Shown here piece by piece: positions 11,670-27,078 of a stretch of 64,000 bases of DNA. The notes under the pieces are model-generated. The model was not told the origin of the DNA and searched no databases. It saw only the letters and a list, made by a program, of their open reading frames with translations. Origin of the DNA: Apostichopus japonicus. Taxonomy: Eukaryota > Echinodermata > Holothuroidea > Aspidochirotida > Stichopodidae. The stretch lies in NCBI RefSeq assembly GCF_037975245.1, contig NC_092566.1, positions 14,624,501-14,688,500 of the forward strand, given 5' to 3'. A program made the translations under genes and the position numbers. Positions within the stretch are counted from its first letter, which is position 1. Each line of letters starts with the position of its first letter.

Positions 11670-12342
11670 ACTAGTTATGTTACTGGTAATCTCTGTACGC
11701 TGTAATGGAATTGGTTAAATAAGAGAGGTATTTTGAACTCTTGATCTGGTTGCAGTGATGGAATGAGTATCTTTTGATGATTTCTATTACGTTACAGTCT
11801 GCGGGGGCCAGCGAAATGAACCAGGACGTGTATTTTATGCTCGCCGCCTCTTGTCGAATCATTTCTTCGAAAGCAGACGTGACCCGAAGTTCGATTTGGA
11901 GAAATCAGATAGTTAGTAGATTACGTTTCCTGTTGATGGGCGTATTTACGAGTGTCTTGACCTTCGACCTACAAGTGTGTATATCACCCACGTGAAAAAA
12001 AGCCAGACATTTGAACGTGTCATGAATTGCATGGATGGTGAATTCCACTGATGAGTGAAAACGATTTGCCGTTTTGACTATAAAAATACCAGGAGGGGGG
12101 GGGGGGGAAGCCAGGGTGGTCGCCTTGGTCCAATCCTGCATTCTCATTTTAGCTGATAATTACAGAAATAAATATGGGTGGAAGGGGCGGTTTGGAGTAA
12201 CAAAGAGAAAAGAGTGGATGATCTCCAGTTTGCCTATAGAAAAGATTATAATACTGAAGATGATATCGTGTTCACACTGCATGGACTACCTGTAATCTCA
12301 TATTGAAGATTCTAGACCTGGAACTGACCGCTCAGCCCGTAT

Positions 12343-12447
12343 TATTATTATTGTTATTATTACTATGATTATGATTATTACTATGATTATGATTACGATT
12401 ATGATTATGATTATTATAATGATTATGATTATGATTATTATTATTTA
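12343..12447. repeat. (ATT)/(GATTAT)n microsatellite
   Basis: About 105 bp of imperfect ATT, ATG and GATTAT units, followed by a poly-C tract near 12456-12470. Confidence 0.85.
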
Positions 12448-12599
12448 TTCCAACCCCCCCCCCCCCCATCTGCATTCAATACTATACATATTTTAGCTGA
12501 TCTACTACTTAAAACGAACGCCGTCCCAAATGCTCTGGTACGCTAGGTATTAAATGATATTACCGATCATTCAAAACTTGTTCCTATTGGTCATAATGT

Positions 12600-13495
12600 T
12601 AAATATGATATTATCAATTGTGGTATACTGGAGCACCCGGACCAGGGTACCGTGCTTGTACCTTACCTCTTTACTTTGCATACTTCAAACATACATTCTA
12701 TGGACCCCCTTACTGTCCTCTTATCAAGTTTGTTGATAAAACTGCTCTTATTGGTTTGATTAGGAATGAATATGATAGTAGCTACCGTAATTAAATTAGT
12801 GATTTTGTTAATCAGTGATAGATATTACATGTTATAAAATTTTAGTAAGACAAAGGAATTGATTGTTGATTTCCGAAAGCGGGTAAAATAAGATGGTGTC
12901 CGAACCAGTTGTTATTTAAGAATAAGGACGTGGATAGAGTTAGTGAGTACAAATACATGGGACGAATGTTTGATGACCATCTGAGATGGAAAGTACACTA
13001 CGCGTAGAGAATAGCTAAACGTCTGAAACCCAGTATACATTGTTTGCGTAAGTCATACTCTTTTAACATAAATCAGGAGATTTTATTAATTATTTATCAT
13101 TCCATTATTGGTTGTGTCTTTCTGTATGGCACCATGGGTTGTTACAAATACAAATAAAATAAAAATATATAAAAATAAAATACAAAATACAAAAATACAA
13201 ATACAAATACAAATACAAATAGGACATCTAAGAGAGTTGTAAATGATATGATCAAGCGGACCGGTCGAATTAATGGGAAATGTTTGACTACGGTGGACCA
13301 AATCCTTGAAAGTCGGGTTTATGGGGAAACTTATGTCCAGTTTTAAATGATGCTAGCCACCTCCTAAGATGAGTACGGTACGTTTATACTCCCACTCAGT
13401 GTTAGCATGCGACCACCGAGAGCACGCACCAATCGCTACCCTTCATCACAGTTTTTTTTTTTTTTTTGCTGGGGTAAGCCGTTATTATTCTTAAC
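12600..13495 (+). pseudogene. Degenerate non-LTR (LINE) reverse transcriptase fragment
   Basis: Frameshifted and stop-riddled, but clear in pieces. TGAPGPGYRACTLPLYFAYF recalls the TGxPQGxxLxPxLF motif. IKFVDKTALIGLI is the catalytic ADD box with its aspartates lost. KTKELIVDFRK is the standard post-catalytic motif. EYKYMGRMFDDHLRW and a thumb-like stretch follow, and RARTNRYPSS near 13420 resembles the usual C-terminus. An AAATAC-type microsatellite (13140-13225) interrupts it. It is a dead CR1/Rex-like LINE. The clade is a guess. Confidence 0.75.
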
Positions 13496-16178
13496 TCGTC
13501 TTTTAATCGTTAATCATTCTTCTTGCCATTTGTATTGCATCGTTTTTTTATATATGGTATGTACTGTGTTGTCTGTGTACTTGCTTTTGTTAGACCCTGC
13601 ACAACTTTTCGTTCCGATGCTAAATTTTCCACAGGTGATATACGATGTATTTAGAATACACGAAGCATTATGTTTCTATACATGACGATATATTTGTAAA
13701 CACGAAGAAATATCGCTGTCGTCAGCATGACGAAATAGTTTTAAACAACGCCACTATAAAAAAAACCGACTGAAAATAAATTTCCATTGCCGTCCACCAA
13801 CTATAAATATTTTGACATATTTTGACATCTTTAAATAGGCCCTAACTAGGCAACGTAGTCACGTTGTTCGACTGAGGATTTCGTGTCAAATTTTGTCTAT
13901 ACGCTTCTGTCATTTTTCAAGTTGATACACACGGAGTTGGTTCTGGGTCACTACTTAATTACATGGCATCGGTCTGGTCCTTGCATAAACTGCACGCGCT
14001 CCCTGTGCGGTACTTACAGTTTAAGTTGCATTAATGTAGCTCTATGGTTTAAACTTATAACATAAGCACGTATTTACGACGACTACGGACAAACATATTC
14101 AACTAGAACTGCATATGCCGACAAATAGGAAGTATTATAGTGCGCGTGGCGTGCTTGCAGTATTAGGAAGAACTGTCGGTTGTTCATGGTGTTATTGTTT
14201 GGGCTCACAACAAACCATACAGTCATGTAGGTACATACAAAATGAGGGCGCTTGTGAGCGCCGTGACACGCATAATATGTTGTATGAAACTGCATATGTA
14301 CTGAGACTGTATGAAACTTTAAAGTCTCAATACGTGTTTGCTGATGAATTTCGGAAAACAAACTTCCGAGGCAGATTCAATGTTTCTTATTCTAAATGCA
14401 CTCTGACCTGGTGGGTTTAATTGAGAAAAGCTGTCGAAATCGAAAGAACGAATTTGTTTTCTGTTGCCCTTATGGTGCGAACGATTTACCGTAAAACCAC
14501 TGCGACCGCACATATCAATATGTTCATAACAAAAATGTAACCTATATATACTCGAACTGTCCACTATTTTGACCCAGTTCCATCGAGGAGGAAACGTCTG
14601 GAAATACCTGTCTATGCACTGCAATGGAAGGAAATGAAACAATTTCCCAGGATGCATCGGTAAGACGGAGAGAAAAATACTATCCAAGAGACTTAACATA
14701 GGCTAGCCCCGGTAGTGAAAGTAGTTCTATGCCTAACAGTCGTAAACAAAACAGAGAAATTAATTGGCGCATGATCTGTTGGGCGGGGCTCGCAAATTTT
14801 GTTTGACGTTTGTAGAATCTACGGACTCGTTGATAAATCTTGCGAATTTTATTCAGCTGAAAATGTTTAACGACAAAACTCAATAAAAATAATGAATATT
14901 AAAATGAAAATTGTATAGGACGAAGTTATTTTCACTGAGCTATTAGGGCAGTAAGCAGGAAAGATCGATGTTTATATTTGGCAAACACACATTGAGACAT
15001 TGAGTTAACGTCCAGTCATGTATATAGGTATCGTTCACTTGGCCAGTAATGCCAATATTGTAGTGCGCCTGCTCACTACAATAATTATCCATGGACACGT
15101 GTATAGACAAAAGCTATCCATTCGATACTGAACTATAATTCTAACGGAGTAGAGTTGCTCAACAAAAAAAAAGGTTAATACGAGATTTAATATGAACTGA
15201 CCAACTTTAAGATATATCAGGAGCATTTGCACGATTTTTTTTTCAGCAATTCGCCTTGTTTAACACACTTTTTCAAGAGAGCGACATATTGTACAAGCAG
15301 GACCGTAGCTAAATTGTGTGTGTGTGAGTATGTTGGGGGGGGGGGGGGTGAGATCCCCCATTCACCCATGCAGTCGGCAAAATTCCGCACCAGTTGGTAA
15401 AATGAAGGAAAGAAGAAGGAGAATAAAAGAGGGACGGGGAGAGGAAAAGAAGAGAAAGAAAGAAGGGGAAAAAGGAAGAGAGAAAATACAGGGAGTGAAG
15501 TAATAATCGGGGTGGGGGGGGGGGGGTCCGCCGGGTACCAATTGGGGGTGCCATGCCACAGACCAAACGCAAATTAATAAATAGAAAATCAATATTTATG
15601 TGGATGCTAGTAGCGGCCAGGCGAAAATGTTCCCTATTTTTTAAATATATTTCGTCTGTGCTTTTATATTATGGGGTTGAAAATATATATAGTTTCGTGT
15701 TTTTAATTTTTATTATTATTAATATTTTGTTGCAGTAATGGCCGCCCATATATGGCGGCAGTTAACGGGTAAGTAATATGCTTTTGTTCTGATGCTAAAA
15801 ATTCCACAGGTGCGGAGACAGGTGCAGGATGTTCTTACGTAATACGGCTTTTCCACAGATACAAATGTAGTCGCAAATTGCAGTTTTAAGGTACATCTTC
15901 TGTCCACATTGCAGGAAGTTAGAAACCTAGAATAAACTCGTAGACATTTCACGATATCGTTTCTGTAATGTAACAAAAGCTAGCATGAAAATTACCTATT
16001 ATACCTGCTCTATTACCTGAGTGACACACTGACCAAAAACCAATGTTTACAGTAATGTATGGTTGGTGAAAATTGCACAAAATAATGGAATATTGCAAAA
16101 TTATTATCAATGCACCGTCGACCATTTCTTCTATTTATGTTCTTAGTTTTAAGTTCTTTCTTTTAAGTATAGCGGTAT

Positions 16179-16213
<35 letters not shown>

Positions 16214-17993
16214 CCACGTGACAAGTTCACTCTGTACAGCGACTATCGTGAATCAGTCTTTTAATTTGGAGAAGGTATTTGGTATCGACGCTCTGATTGA
16301 GAGGTGACGCTATCTCAGCAAATATACAGACAACTTTTCGAGCAGTTTAACGAGTTGTAATTCAAACAATTCATTGTTTGCAATCTTTTCAATCTGGTGT
16401 AAATATGATTGTGTGAAGTGGTTGTAAAATCACTTGGATAGGGTTTATGGTTTGATAATACAAATAAACCTGTGGTGTCATGACAAGAATCAGAGCGAAC
16501 CTTTAGGTTACCTTCTTGAATGATTTTACTGAAACGTAAATGTGAAGAGGTCATGATGATTTTTAGATAGGAGAGGTGGGGATGTGGGGAGGCGGGGAGG
16601 GGGTGGGCAAAAGGGTGAGTGGGTATGCGTAGATATCACATAAAATGGGCACCATGATTCAATATTGTCTATGTCAAGACGGCGGAATATATTGGACGGG
16701 TAGTTAAGTCACCAATTACCCTGATTGCGTTCGGCCAAATTTTGGACGTAAGTGGCATTTGTCGTTGTAGGTCTGGGATGTGCTCGATGCAATGATGCTG
16801 TGACAAAGAGGTTGAGGTGGGGGGGGGGGGCGAATGTAGTTGTAAACACTACCATCATGTTTCGTCTTTCTCTCTTCCTTAAATATTCTTCTTCAAGACA
16901 TATAGATTGTGATTACATTCAATTTTTATGACGTCATTGAACGAAAATGGTGGTTATATATGCATATGAATCGTACAAACAGCATATGTAGCCAATGAAC
17001 TAACTCATATAATACGCGTTCATGCCAATTTTAGTTCACTAAGGAGTTCCTTGATTTCACTCCAAACTTTAAATTATAAGTAAGGGGTTGTTTGTTGAGG
17101 GCACCACCGCAAAGGCATCAAGAATGGGCATTATTCCATTTTTATTTCAAATTTGGGTGCAATTATTTGTAACCTTCATCCTAAAAGCTTGGTAAATAAA
17201 AGTATGCACTAGAAGTACATAATGATAATGCATTTGCAGGCAGGATGCCCAGGATCCGGATACTTTAGGTTTAGAGTTAAATCTAACCAGGGAGTTCTCT
17301 CCTTAAATTAATTTATGATATAATCTTTCAAAGGATTCGTCATCGCGAATTGCTCACAATAGAAAACCATTCTATGAAACCATAACCGAGAAATATATGT
17401 CTGCATATATAATATTCACCCATGAGGCATATCATTCTAAATTTCCTGTCATTTCTGAATCCGAAGTATTGATTGTTTTCGTTAACATATTTTTTTTTTA
17501 ATAACGCACCCTTTATTTTTTTTTTCAACATACACGGATACTCTTGACCTCATCTTCAACCTTATTCTTTTTAACTATTCCTTGACTTATCATTACCAAG
17601 CCATGCTTACCCCCACCCCACCCTAACCCCACCCTCAACACCACCTCTCGTATTCCTTTACATCAGTTTACCCTATCAAACTGCTTGTAACTTCTCTCAG
17701 TCCTGAGGGGTTAATATACTTACATTGATATATATAGCTTTATAGAGGTCGAAGTTAAAACTCAAAGCGACTCTGATTTGAAGTTTGCCCTATGAATATG
17801 ATTAATACGGATAAATATAATTAATTACCAATAGGAACTTTGTATACGTCATCAGTCTTCTGTACCGTATACCAGAGTTCATGTAATCCTGTCATACTAT
17901 CTATTCCTACGACGGTGACGTCAATATTACCCATCGATTACAAATCATAATTCCCTTTGGATGTACCAAAATTTGCGAGATGCTGTTAGCTGC

Positions 17994-18222
17994 AATCCTT
18001 GTCTGTAATGTAACAATTGGAAGAAAACTCGGTGTCTCTGAGACTATTAATACATTCGGGTCTAAATTTCCCAACACCGTTAGCAAAGAACCCCCTTTTT
18101 TCTTGTGAGTTAACAAATAATATTTCTTTGTTAAGAAATGTACTAAATAAACTTTAATAATAATAATAATAACCAGTCAGTAATTTTTACGACGCTTAAG
18201 CGACCACAAATGTGGGAGAGCC
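17994..18222 (-). repeat. Inverted repeat, left arm
   Basis: This arm matches the reverse complement of 19579-19796: AATCCTTGTCTGTAATGTAAC at the outer end, an (ATT)n run, then a palindrome-containing inner part GTCGCTTAAGCGTCGTAA and ACATTTGTGG. Identity is high but not perfect. Confidence 0.8.
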
Positions 18223-18269
18223 TTCTGCAGGAGCTGCAGAGGTAGGAAAGACGGTATATATCAGTTTGG

Positions 18270-18326
18270 ATCCGCGGCCGCCGCGGCCCGGCCGCCGCGG
18301 CCGCCGCGGCCGCCGCGGCCGTCGTC
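18270..18326. repeat. GC-only (GCGGCCGCC)n-like block
   Basis: 57 bases almost wholly G and C, starting GGATCCGCGGCCGC and repeating GCCGCCGCG units, inside strongly AT-rich DNA. Reading frames through it give only Arg/Gly or Ala runs. Confidence 0.8.
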
Positions 18327-19329
18327 CAACGTTGAGTTTTGTTATCGTGATACTTTACTTGACATATCACATTCCGAATGTAAAGAAATTTGGACTGAGA
18401 GAGTATCAGTGATTTTGTTTTACTTGCTCAGGATCTTCACCTACGGTTCTCCTTTCTGAAATGAAGGAACAACCACCCCCCTTTCACCCCGACCACCAAC
18501 TCATCGGAGTTTCGAGTATAGGTTTCTTTTAAAACTGAAGATGTCAAGCTGAACCGATTCCCTTCTAGCCAAGACCCTCTGCAGTAGATCCCAATATCCA
18601 GATAATTATTTCCCATCTCAATGAGGTGTTGTTGTACTGGAATGATAAACTTGTAACTGGTATACATTATAACTGTAACTAGTATAATTGTATAATTGTA
18701 ACTAGTATATTAATTGATGGATTGAATTTTTTTTAGATTTACAGACTGATTAATTTATTATTTATTTATTGACAGATTGATTGATCGATACATCGATTAC
18801 TTTTTTGTTTGACTGATTGATTGACGGATTGATTAATTGATAGTTTTTAATAATGTTGATGAACACGATCAGGTTTTTGGAAAACTAGGTTCTGTACGGT
18901 AAACGAATACATCATGTCGGTATATCCAGGGAGTTAGTATATCAGCGTTCATGGTATATCCATGGTATGTCAATGTTACACCCATGCTATGTCCATGGTA
19001 TATCCATGTTATATCCATGCTTTATCCATTCCACGCATTACAGTTACAGTACAGGATAGCAAGAGTAAGGTTTGAGTAGGCTTCACATGTCCATGTAACA
19101 AGGAATCCCAGTATATATGCTGCATACAAACTAATATAATCTCGAACATTTCCTGTTTACAGAAGTAGGAATATTATATGCTTTATACCCTGCACCGGTA
19201 TTTAAAGACATATTTTATAATATAATTTGAGTGTTATTAACAGAAAGTTTATTTAGTAGATTTCATTAAACAGAAATGTTATTTGTTAAACCACCAAGAA
19301 AAAATGTGTGTGGTTGTGGGGGGGGGGGG

Positions 19330-19640
19330 GGGGTGCTGTGGCCGAGTGGTCAAAGGCGGTGGCATTTGCAGCAATGAGGCTTTACAATCGGGAGGTTTCG
19401 GGTTCGATACCCGGCCGGGTCATAGTACGGTGGGTTTTTTTTCATCCAAGTGCAACCTACGGTTTCCCCATCTGAAATGACTTCCTAAATTGAAAAAAAA
19501 TCCAAATTTGATTTAAAATGTTGAATTGGAGGCCACCCGACGTGTAAGTTGTAAACCATATAGGCCCTTGCGGGGTTCTCTCACATTTGTGGTCGCTTAA
19601 GCGTCGTAAAAATTACTGACTGGTTATTATTATTATTATT
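19330..19640 (+). repeat. tRNA-derived SINE (Ser/Leu-type head)
   Basis: The head has an A box (TGGCCGAGTGG) and a B box (GGTTCGATACC), with the spacing and longer variable arm of Ser/Leu tRNAs. About 210 bp of unrelated body and an (ATT)n tail follow. The acceptor stem does not pair well, so this is a SINE rather than a working tRNA gene. Confidence 0.7.
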
Positions 19641-19796
19641 AAAGTTTAATTAGTACATTTCTTAACAGAGAAATTTTAACCCACAAGAAAAAAGCGGGTT
19701 CTTTGCTAACGGTGTTAGGAAATATAGACCCGAATGTATTAATAGTCTCAGAGACACCGAGTTTTCTTCGAATTGTTACATTACAGACAAGGATTA
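19579..19796 (+). repeat. Inverted repeat, right arm
   Basis: Counterpart of 17994-18222 in opposite orientation. Its inner half is continuous with the tRNA-like SINE that begins near 19330. Its outer half (after the ATT run) starts AAAGTTTAATTAGTACATTT, and a related piece also lies at 19242-19303 on the other side of the SINE. Confidence 0.8.
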
Positions 19797-19900
19797 AGAA
19801 GAAAAAAACTATATTACCATGGACACGGAAACACGGAATCAAACTGGGAGTCTTTATTTTTAATACATAATATTTCATTTTTTTTTTTATTAAGGAGAGA

Positions 19901-19995
<95 letters not shown>

Positions 19996-19997
19996 CA
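19901..19997. repeat. (AT)n microsatellite
   Basis: About 95 bp of nearly pure AT dinucleotides. YIYIYI-type frames on either strand are artefacts. Confidence 0.95.
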
Positions 19998-20576
19998 ATC
20001 AAATAATAATTAGTAAACGATTAAGCCGAAGATATGGTTTCTTGTAAAATAGACATACAGACAGATGGGTCAATGATATCATGGTCATAGTTTAAATAAT
20101 TTACAAACAGCGTTCAGACAAAGGAATAAATGGTACGACTTTGAACCTCCGCCAGTGGTTAAATAATCTTGTCTATTTAGGAAAATGATTAGATACTGAT
20201 TGCAATTTAACAACCCAATCGCTGTCTTTATGCAAACAGATCTAGTATCCTTAATGACAAAATTAAACAAACTACAAGCTATTTACATCTATTTACGATC
20301 CTCGTTTAGCTTATATGATGTCTTTAAAATTTTTGTTTTATGGTTTATCAAACTTGTCACGTTCTTTGATATTTTTTTTACTGTCTCTCTCTCTCTACCC
20401 CTCTCTGCTTGGTACGACTGCAGTCACATTAACATCCCATTATACTTAATTACAGTCATTACTCTTGGCTGAGATTTCGTAATTTTCTTTTAACATGAAT
20501 AAGAATTTGATATAATAGCAACAGAACATATAGACATAGATGTTAATGATATGATAGAATCACGTGACATACATTT

Positions 20577-20699
20577 TATCCAATGATAAGTCGCCAGACT
20601 ATAGTGTGAGATATTCTCGTCCAATAGGAAGGTATCTTCATTGACAAACTTATGTCTGGAAATATGAAATAAAAACAGAAACTTTTGGAATATCTGTCT

Positions 20700-20700
<1 letters not shown>
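20577..20700 (+). promoter_or_regulatory. Putative promoter of FABP-like gene 1
   Basis: Two CCAAT motifs (ATCCAATGATAAG near 20577 and GTCCAATAGGAAG near 20619) precede an A/T-rich TATA-like element (near 20667). About 30 bp later comes CACTCCTTGCC (20700), which has a near-identical counterpart at the matching place in the second paralog. This suggests the start site. Confidence 0.45.
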
Positions 20701-23734
<3,034 letters not shown>

Positions 23735-26314
23735 TAAGCGGGTGAATTAGCCATTCACTGATCATTGTAGTTGTAGATAAATCTATAGTTTTTCCCGTCT
23801 GATTGCTATAATAATCCTAATCGTTTTCTTTGGTTTCATGTATTCTAACTCATCCCCTTTAAGACCTTCATGTGTTCATATGCCTCTGTGACTGACTTAC
23901 AACCGAACTGTTTCGACAGTGAATAAGTACAAGCTGTACACTGGCGAAGGGGGCATAGTAGGGGGTGGGGGGAGGGAGCTAAATGGTACCGGTTGATGTT
24001 AATAGCAACGATTGAAGACTTCTATACCTACACACCACGCCCTCCCAACCATGCGTTGCAAGTATTACCAAGAAATGGCTCATGGAGACTCTACCACTTG
24101 AGTCTCCTATACATGCCTTCTTCAACGCCAATCACCAACCACCCTCCCAACCCCATCACAACCCAGCTCCGCCCTTACTTTGAAAGAAAGAAAGAAAGAT
24201 TCGTTCATAAATTTTATAAATTACTATAATAAATTACGTATGATGATGTAGGCTATTACAGAAAATGAAGTGAACATTCGTGCATTGCTATATAACAACG
24301 GAAATATTGCAGTACGTACTCGAACGGTTTTACGTAATATTGACTATACATCATGTCAATCCCCATGCACCCTCCATACCCCCAAAAGACATTTTCTTTA
24401 TTGGATGTTACTGGAGAACAACCGGACATGTGTACTTGAATATCTAGTGATTTGTATTTAGCCGTATTGTTATGCTTTCTATGAGAAAATAACGAAACAA
24501 AAGTTTTGAACAAAAGTAGTTTTTTTCACCATGTTTTCTTTCACTTGTAGAGTATTATGACTTCACCCTGTCATCACACCCTATCCTTTCCTCGTCACAC
24601 CCAAAACTGTGTTGAAAAATAAGTTTGGACAGCCTGAATAAGTTGTTGGCGTTTCCCTTAAATCATTCCAATTCCCATTCCCACTCACCAACCACCACCC
24701 ACCAACCACCACCCATCACCCGATCCCCCCTCCCCAACCCTCCTCTCCTTATTCAGAGTCCTATATAACTGTACCAATTTTTCGGCCACATTGTTCCCTC
24801 TCTCGCATAATCATAATGCAGTCATATTGCATACCATAATACAACCTATCAATCATTTAACAATTTAGGAGGTGGATAATTATGTAAACTAGAATATTTT
24901 GACAGTCAGAGTGCTCATGGTCTGAACGGAGCTAACTGAAGTCTTTAATGTGTAGGCAAATTAATCCCCTCGTTGCAACCCTTTGTCAGGGGCTGATCCA
25001 GGATTTCAAATTTTGAATGGAGGGGTGTAGCCCTGGGATCGTTGAATCGGATTCCCATGCAGATAGGTCTACAGGTACCCCCCCCCCACCTCTACCCCCG
25101 AAAAAAGTATTAAAAAAGCATTCTTGTGAGGGATATTTCGGCTTCAAATCAGGCGTGCAATGAGATCCACACTCAATGTTGTAACACAAACCACTCCATT
25201 TTTTGTAAGGCAGCTGAAAGAGGGGTTACACATGGCAACGAACCCCCTTCATCCTACCCTCCCCGTCCCCTTTCTTCTCCCCCACCCTTTCCCCGTCTGA
25301 ATCAGCGTCTGCTCTTTTATACTTTATACATAACTCAGAAAATGCGATTAATTCGTCGTTATCGGCTAATGCGGTTCTAACTGAAGTCGTTTACCTGGTT
25401 TTGTAGTTGACATTGTTTACAGTTCAGAGGTGAAATAGTATATACTTAAACAAATTGCTCTCAACAAACTGCATGGATACAATTTTGTTTTATTTAAAGG
25501 ACTCAATCATACCTACAGAGTGAGATTGGCAACTATATTGTCAACAAAACGGCTGAAAGTTTAAACGCGTGTCCCTTCTGTGTGTTTTCCTCCTCTGGTT
25601 TAATGACTAGTTTACTACTTTAAGATTTGTTCAAACTCGTTTATGTGTTTGAAGATAAATAGACTTAAAAGTGATTACGTGTCAAGCCTTCAAATACTCA
25701 AATAAAACGGGTTCTAGATTGATAGTTTAATATAGCAATGATGAGATCATGATTTACTACCTATCAATCTCTTCAAGTGAATTTAAAAAACAGGTAATTT
25801 GAATCCTGCAGACCAATGAAGGTTTCAAAGATCATTGGAGTGGTCAGTCGGTTAAATATGGTAGTATTTCAATTGATGGTCACAAACTCCAATATGAAAT
25901 TTAATACCCCTATCAGCCCCCTCCCCCCTCCCTCCCTCCGGTAAAAAGGTTTTGTTTAGATCTCTAGTAAAATTTGTTAATTCAACATCCCGTATATCTG
26001 GAAATAATGTGGTAAATCTTTGCACTGTGACAAGTGTAAGCAAGTTAGAGCCTGAACGTCAGCAAAAGACCCGTGGGTACATCTATGGCTTGCCAAATAC
26101 CCAATAATTAGGTATTCGAGTATCAACATGTATCTCTTTCGAGATCCGGCTTTAGGAATCACAAATGATTTCGAGTTAGTTAGCACCATGTTCGATCTCT
26201 AGAATAGGGCAAATATGTCACCAAAACAGAACTAGTATTGTTAGATACAGGTGACTAACGCCTACAGTGGAATTACGACCCTTCCTTACCGGTTTCGAAC
26301 CTCTGGACAATCAA

Positions 26315-26426
26315 TCAGCGTCCATAGCCTAGTGGTTAGGGTGTCTACATATAAAGCCGGGGGCCTGGGTTCGAATCCCGGTGGAAGTTTTTTCACTGTT
26401 CTGGATTTTCCAGCTCATTACGTCAA

Positions 26427-26430
<4 letters not shown>
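26315..26430 (+). repeat. tRNA-derived SINE followed by (AT)n
   Basis: A box TAGCCTAGTGG and B box GGTTCGAATCC form a tRNA-like head (about 26320-26390). A short tail TTTTTTCACTGTTCTGGATTT and CAGCTCATTACG follows, then an (AT)n array to 26490. The same tail occurs at 54470-54553. Confidence 0.75.

Positions 26431-26490
<60 letters not shown>
26431..26490. repeat. (AT)n microsatellite
   Basis: About 60 bp of pure AT directly after the SINE tail. Confidence 0.95.
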
Positions 26491-26492
<2 letters not shown>

Positions 26493-26640
26493 CCATGTTT
26501 ATCGCTCGATTATCCAGGTTTTTCGAAAAATCTGGAATATCTATAATTATCTGGCATTTGGCTTGCCATAAACATCGCCGTATATCAAATGTTTTCTTCA
26601 TCATCTCATTTCCTCTTCACACCTGTCAACACAACCTCTA

Positions 26641-26745
26641 TCTTCGTACCAGTACGCCAACGACTCACATAGGCCTCCGTACCAGTACGCCAATGGCTTA
26701 CATAGGACTCCGTACCAGTACGCCAATGACTCACATATGACTTCG
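26641..26745. repeat. 33-bp minisatellite, 3 copies
   Basis: The unit contains CGTACCAGTACGCCAATG and ACTCACATAGG; copies start near 26645, 26678 and 26711. The period is a multiple of three, so one frame stays open as an 11-residue repeat, but there is no sign of a gene. Confidence 0.85.
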
Positions 26746-26967
26746 CCTATAGTTCGCGCCTCGCGTGACTTTTGCCTTTATTTCAAGTTCGTTATATTTT
26801 ATGGACTTGTATTATCTTCAACAACACCGCAAACAGAAATAAAGAGCCGCAGATTAAAAGCCAGAGAGTTTAGTTAAAGAGTCTCTCAGCTTTTGAAGTC
26901 AGTCAGTGTTTACTTTTTTTGGCACGAAAGATAAGAACTGGTCACGAGTGTGCGTAATTGTAAACTT

Positions 26968-27078
26968 TGTCCAATGAGAAGAAGGCTTTCTTAATATTGT
27001 CCAATCAAAAGCAGGCTTATGTTGGACAGAGGACTGGTGGTCATCCTTAAATAGTCAAGGATGTGTCAAGAATTAGCA
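26968..27078 (+). promoter_or_regulatory. Putative promoter of FABP-like gene 2
   Basis: Two copies of TGTCCAAT followed by A/G-rich and GGCTT sequence lie 30 bp apart (about 26969 and 26999). CTTAAATAG (27046-27054) sits where a TATA box would be, about 30 bp before AGCACTCCTTGACC, which matches the start region of gene 1. Confidence 0.5.

Larger units (their letters stand above)
13500..20570. other. Long intergenic region before the first FABP gene
   Basis: I see no supported gene. It contains poly-G-rich MITE-like DNA at 15300-15560, an (AT)n palindrome at 16177-16213, and a near-palindrome with a CArg-type box at 15738-15757. A pair of inverted repeats sits at 17994-18222 and 19579-19796, with a GC-rich block (18270-18326), degenerate GATT (18730-18850) and TATCCATG (18940-19030) repeats, and a tRNA-like SINE between the arms. 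Confidence 0.5.
23735..26950. other. Intergenic stretch between the two FABP-like genes
   Basis: No supported exon. It holds the 3' UTR of gene 1 at the start, C/A-rich DNA near 24660-24740, one copy of a dispersed GGGTGTAGCCCTGGG repeat (24985-25095), a tRNA-derived SINE and a 33-bp minisatellite. Confidence 0.5.

Noticed and set aside
14319..14699. 126-codon minus-strand frame
   Set aside because: Unremarkable composition, no recognised motif, and no signal or splice support. Length alone is not convincing.
19330..19420. Possible functional tRNA-Ser/Leu gene
   Set aside because: The boxes are good but the acceptor stem does not pair, and the unit continues into a SINE body with an ATT tail.
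26320..26390. Possible functional tRNA gene
   Set aside because: The A and B boxes fit, but the stems are poor and the same tail occurs at another copy followed by (AT)n, which marks a SINE.
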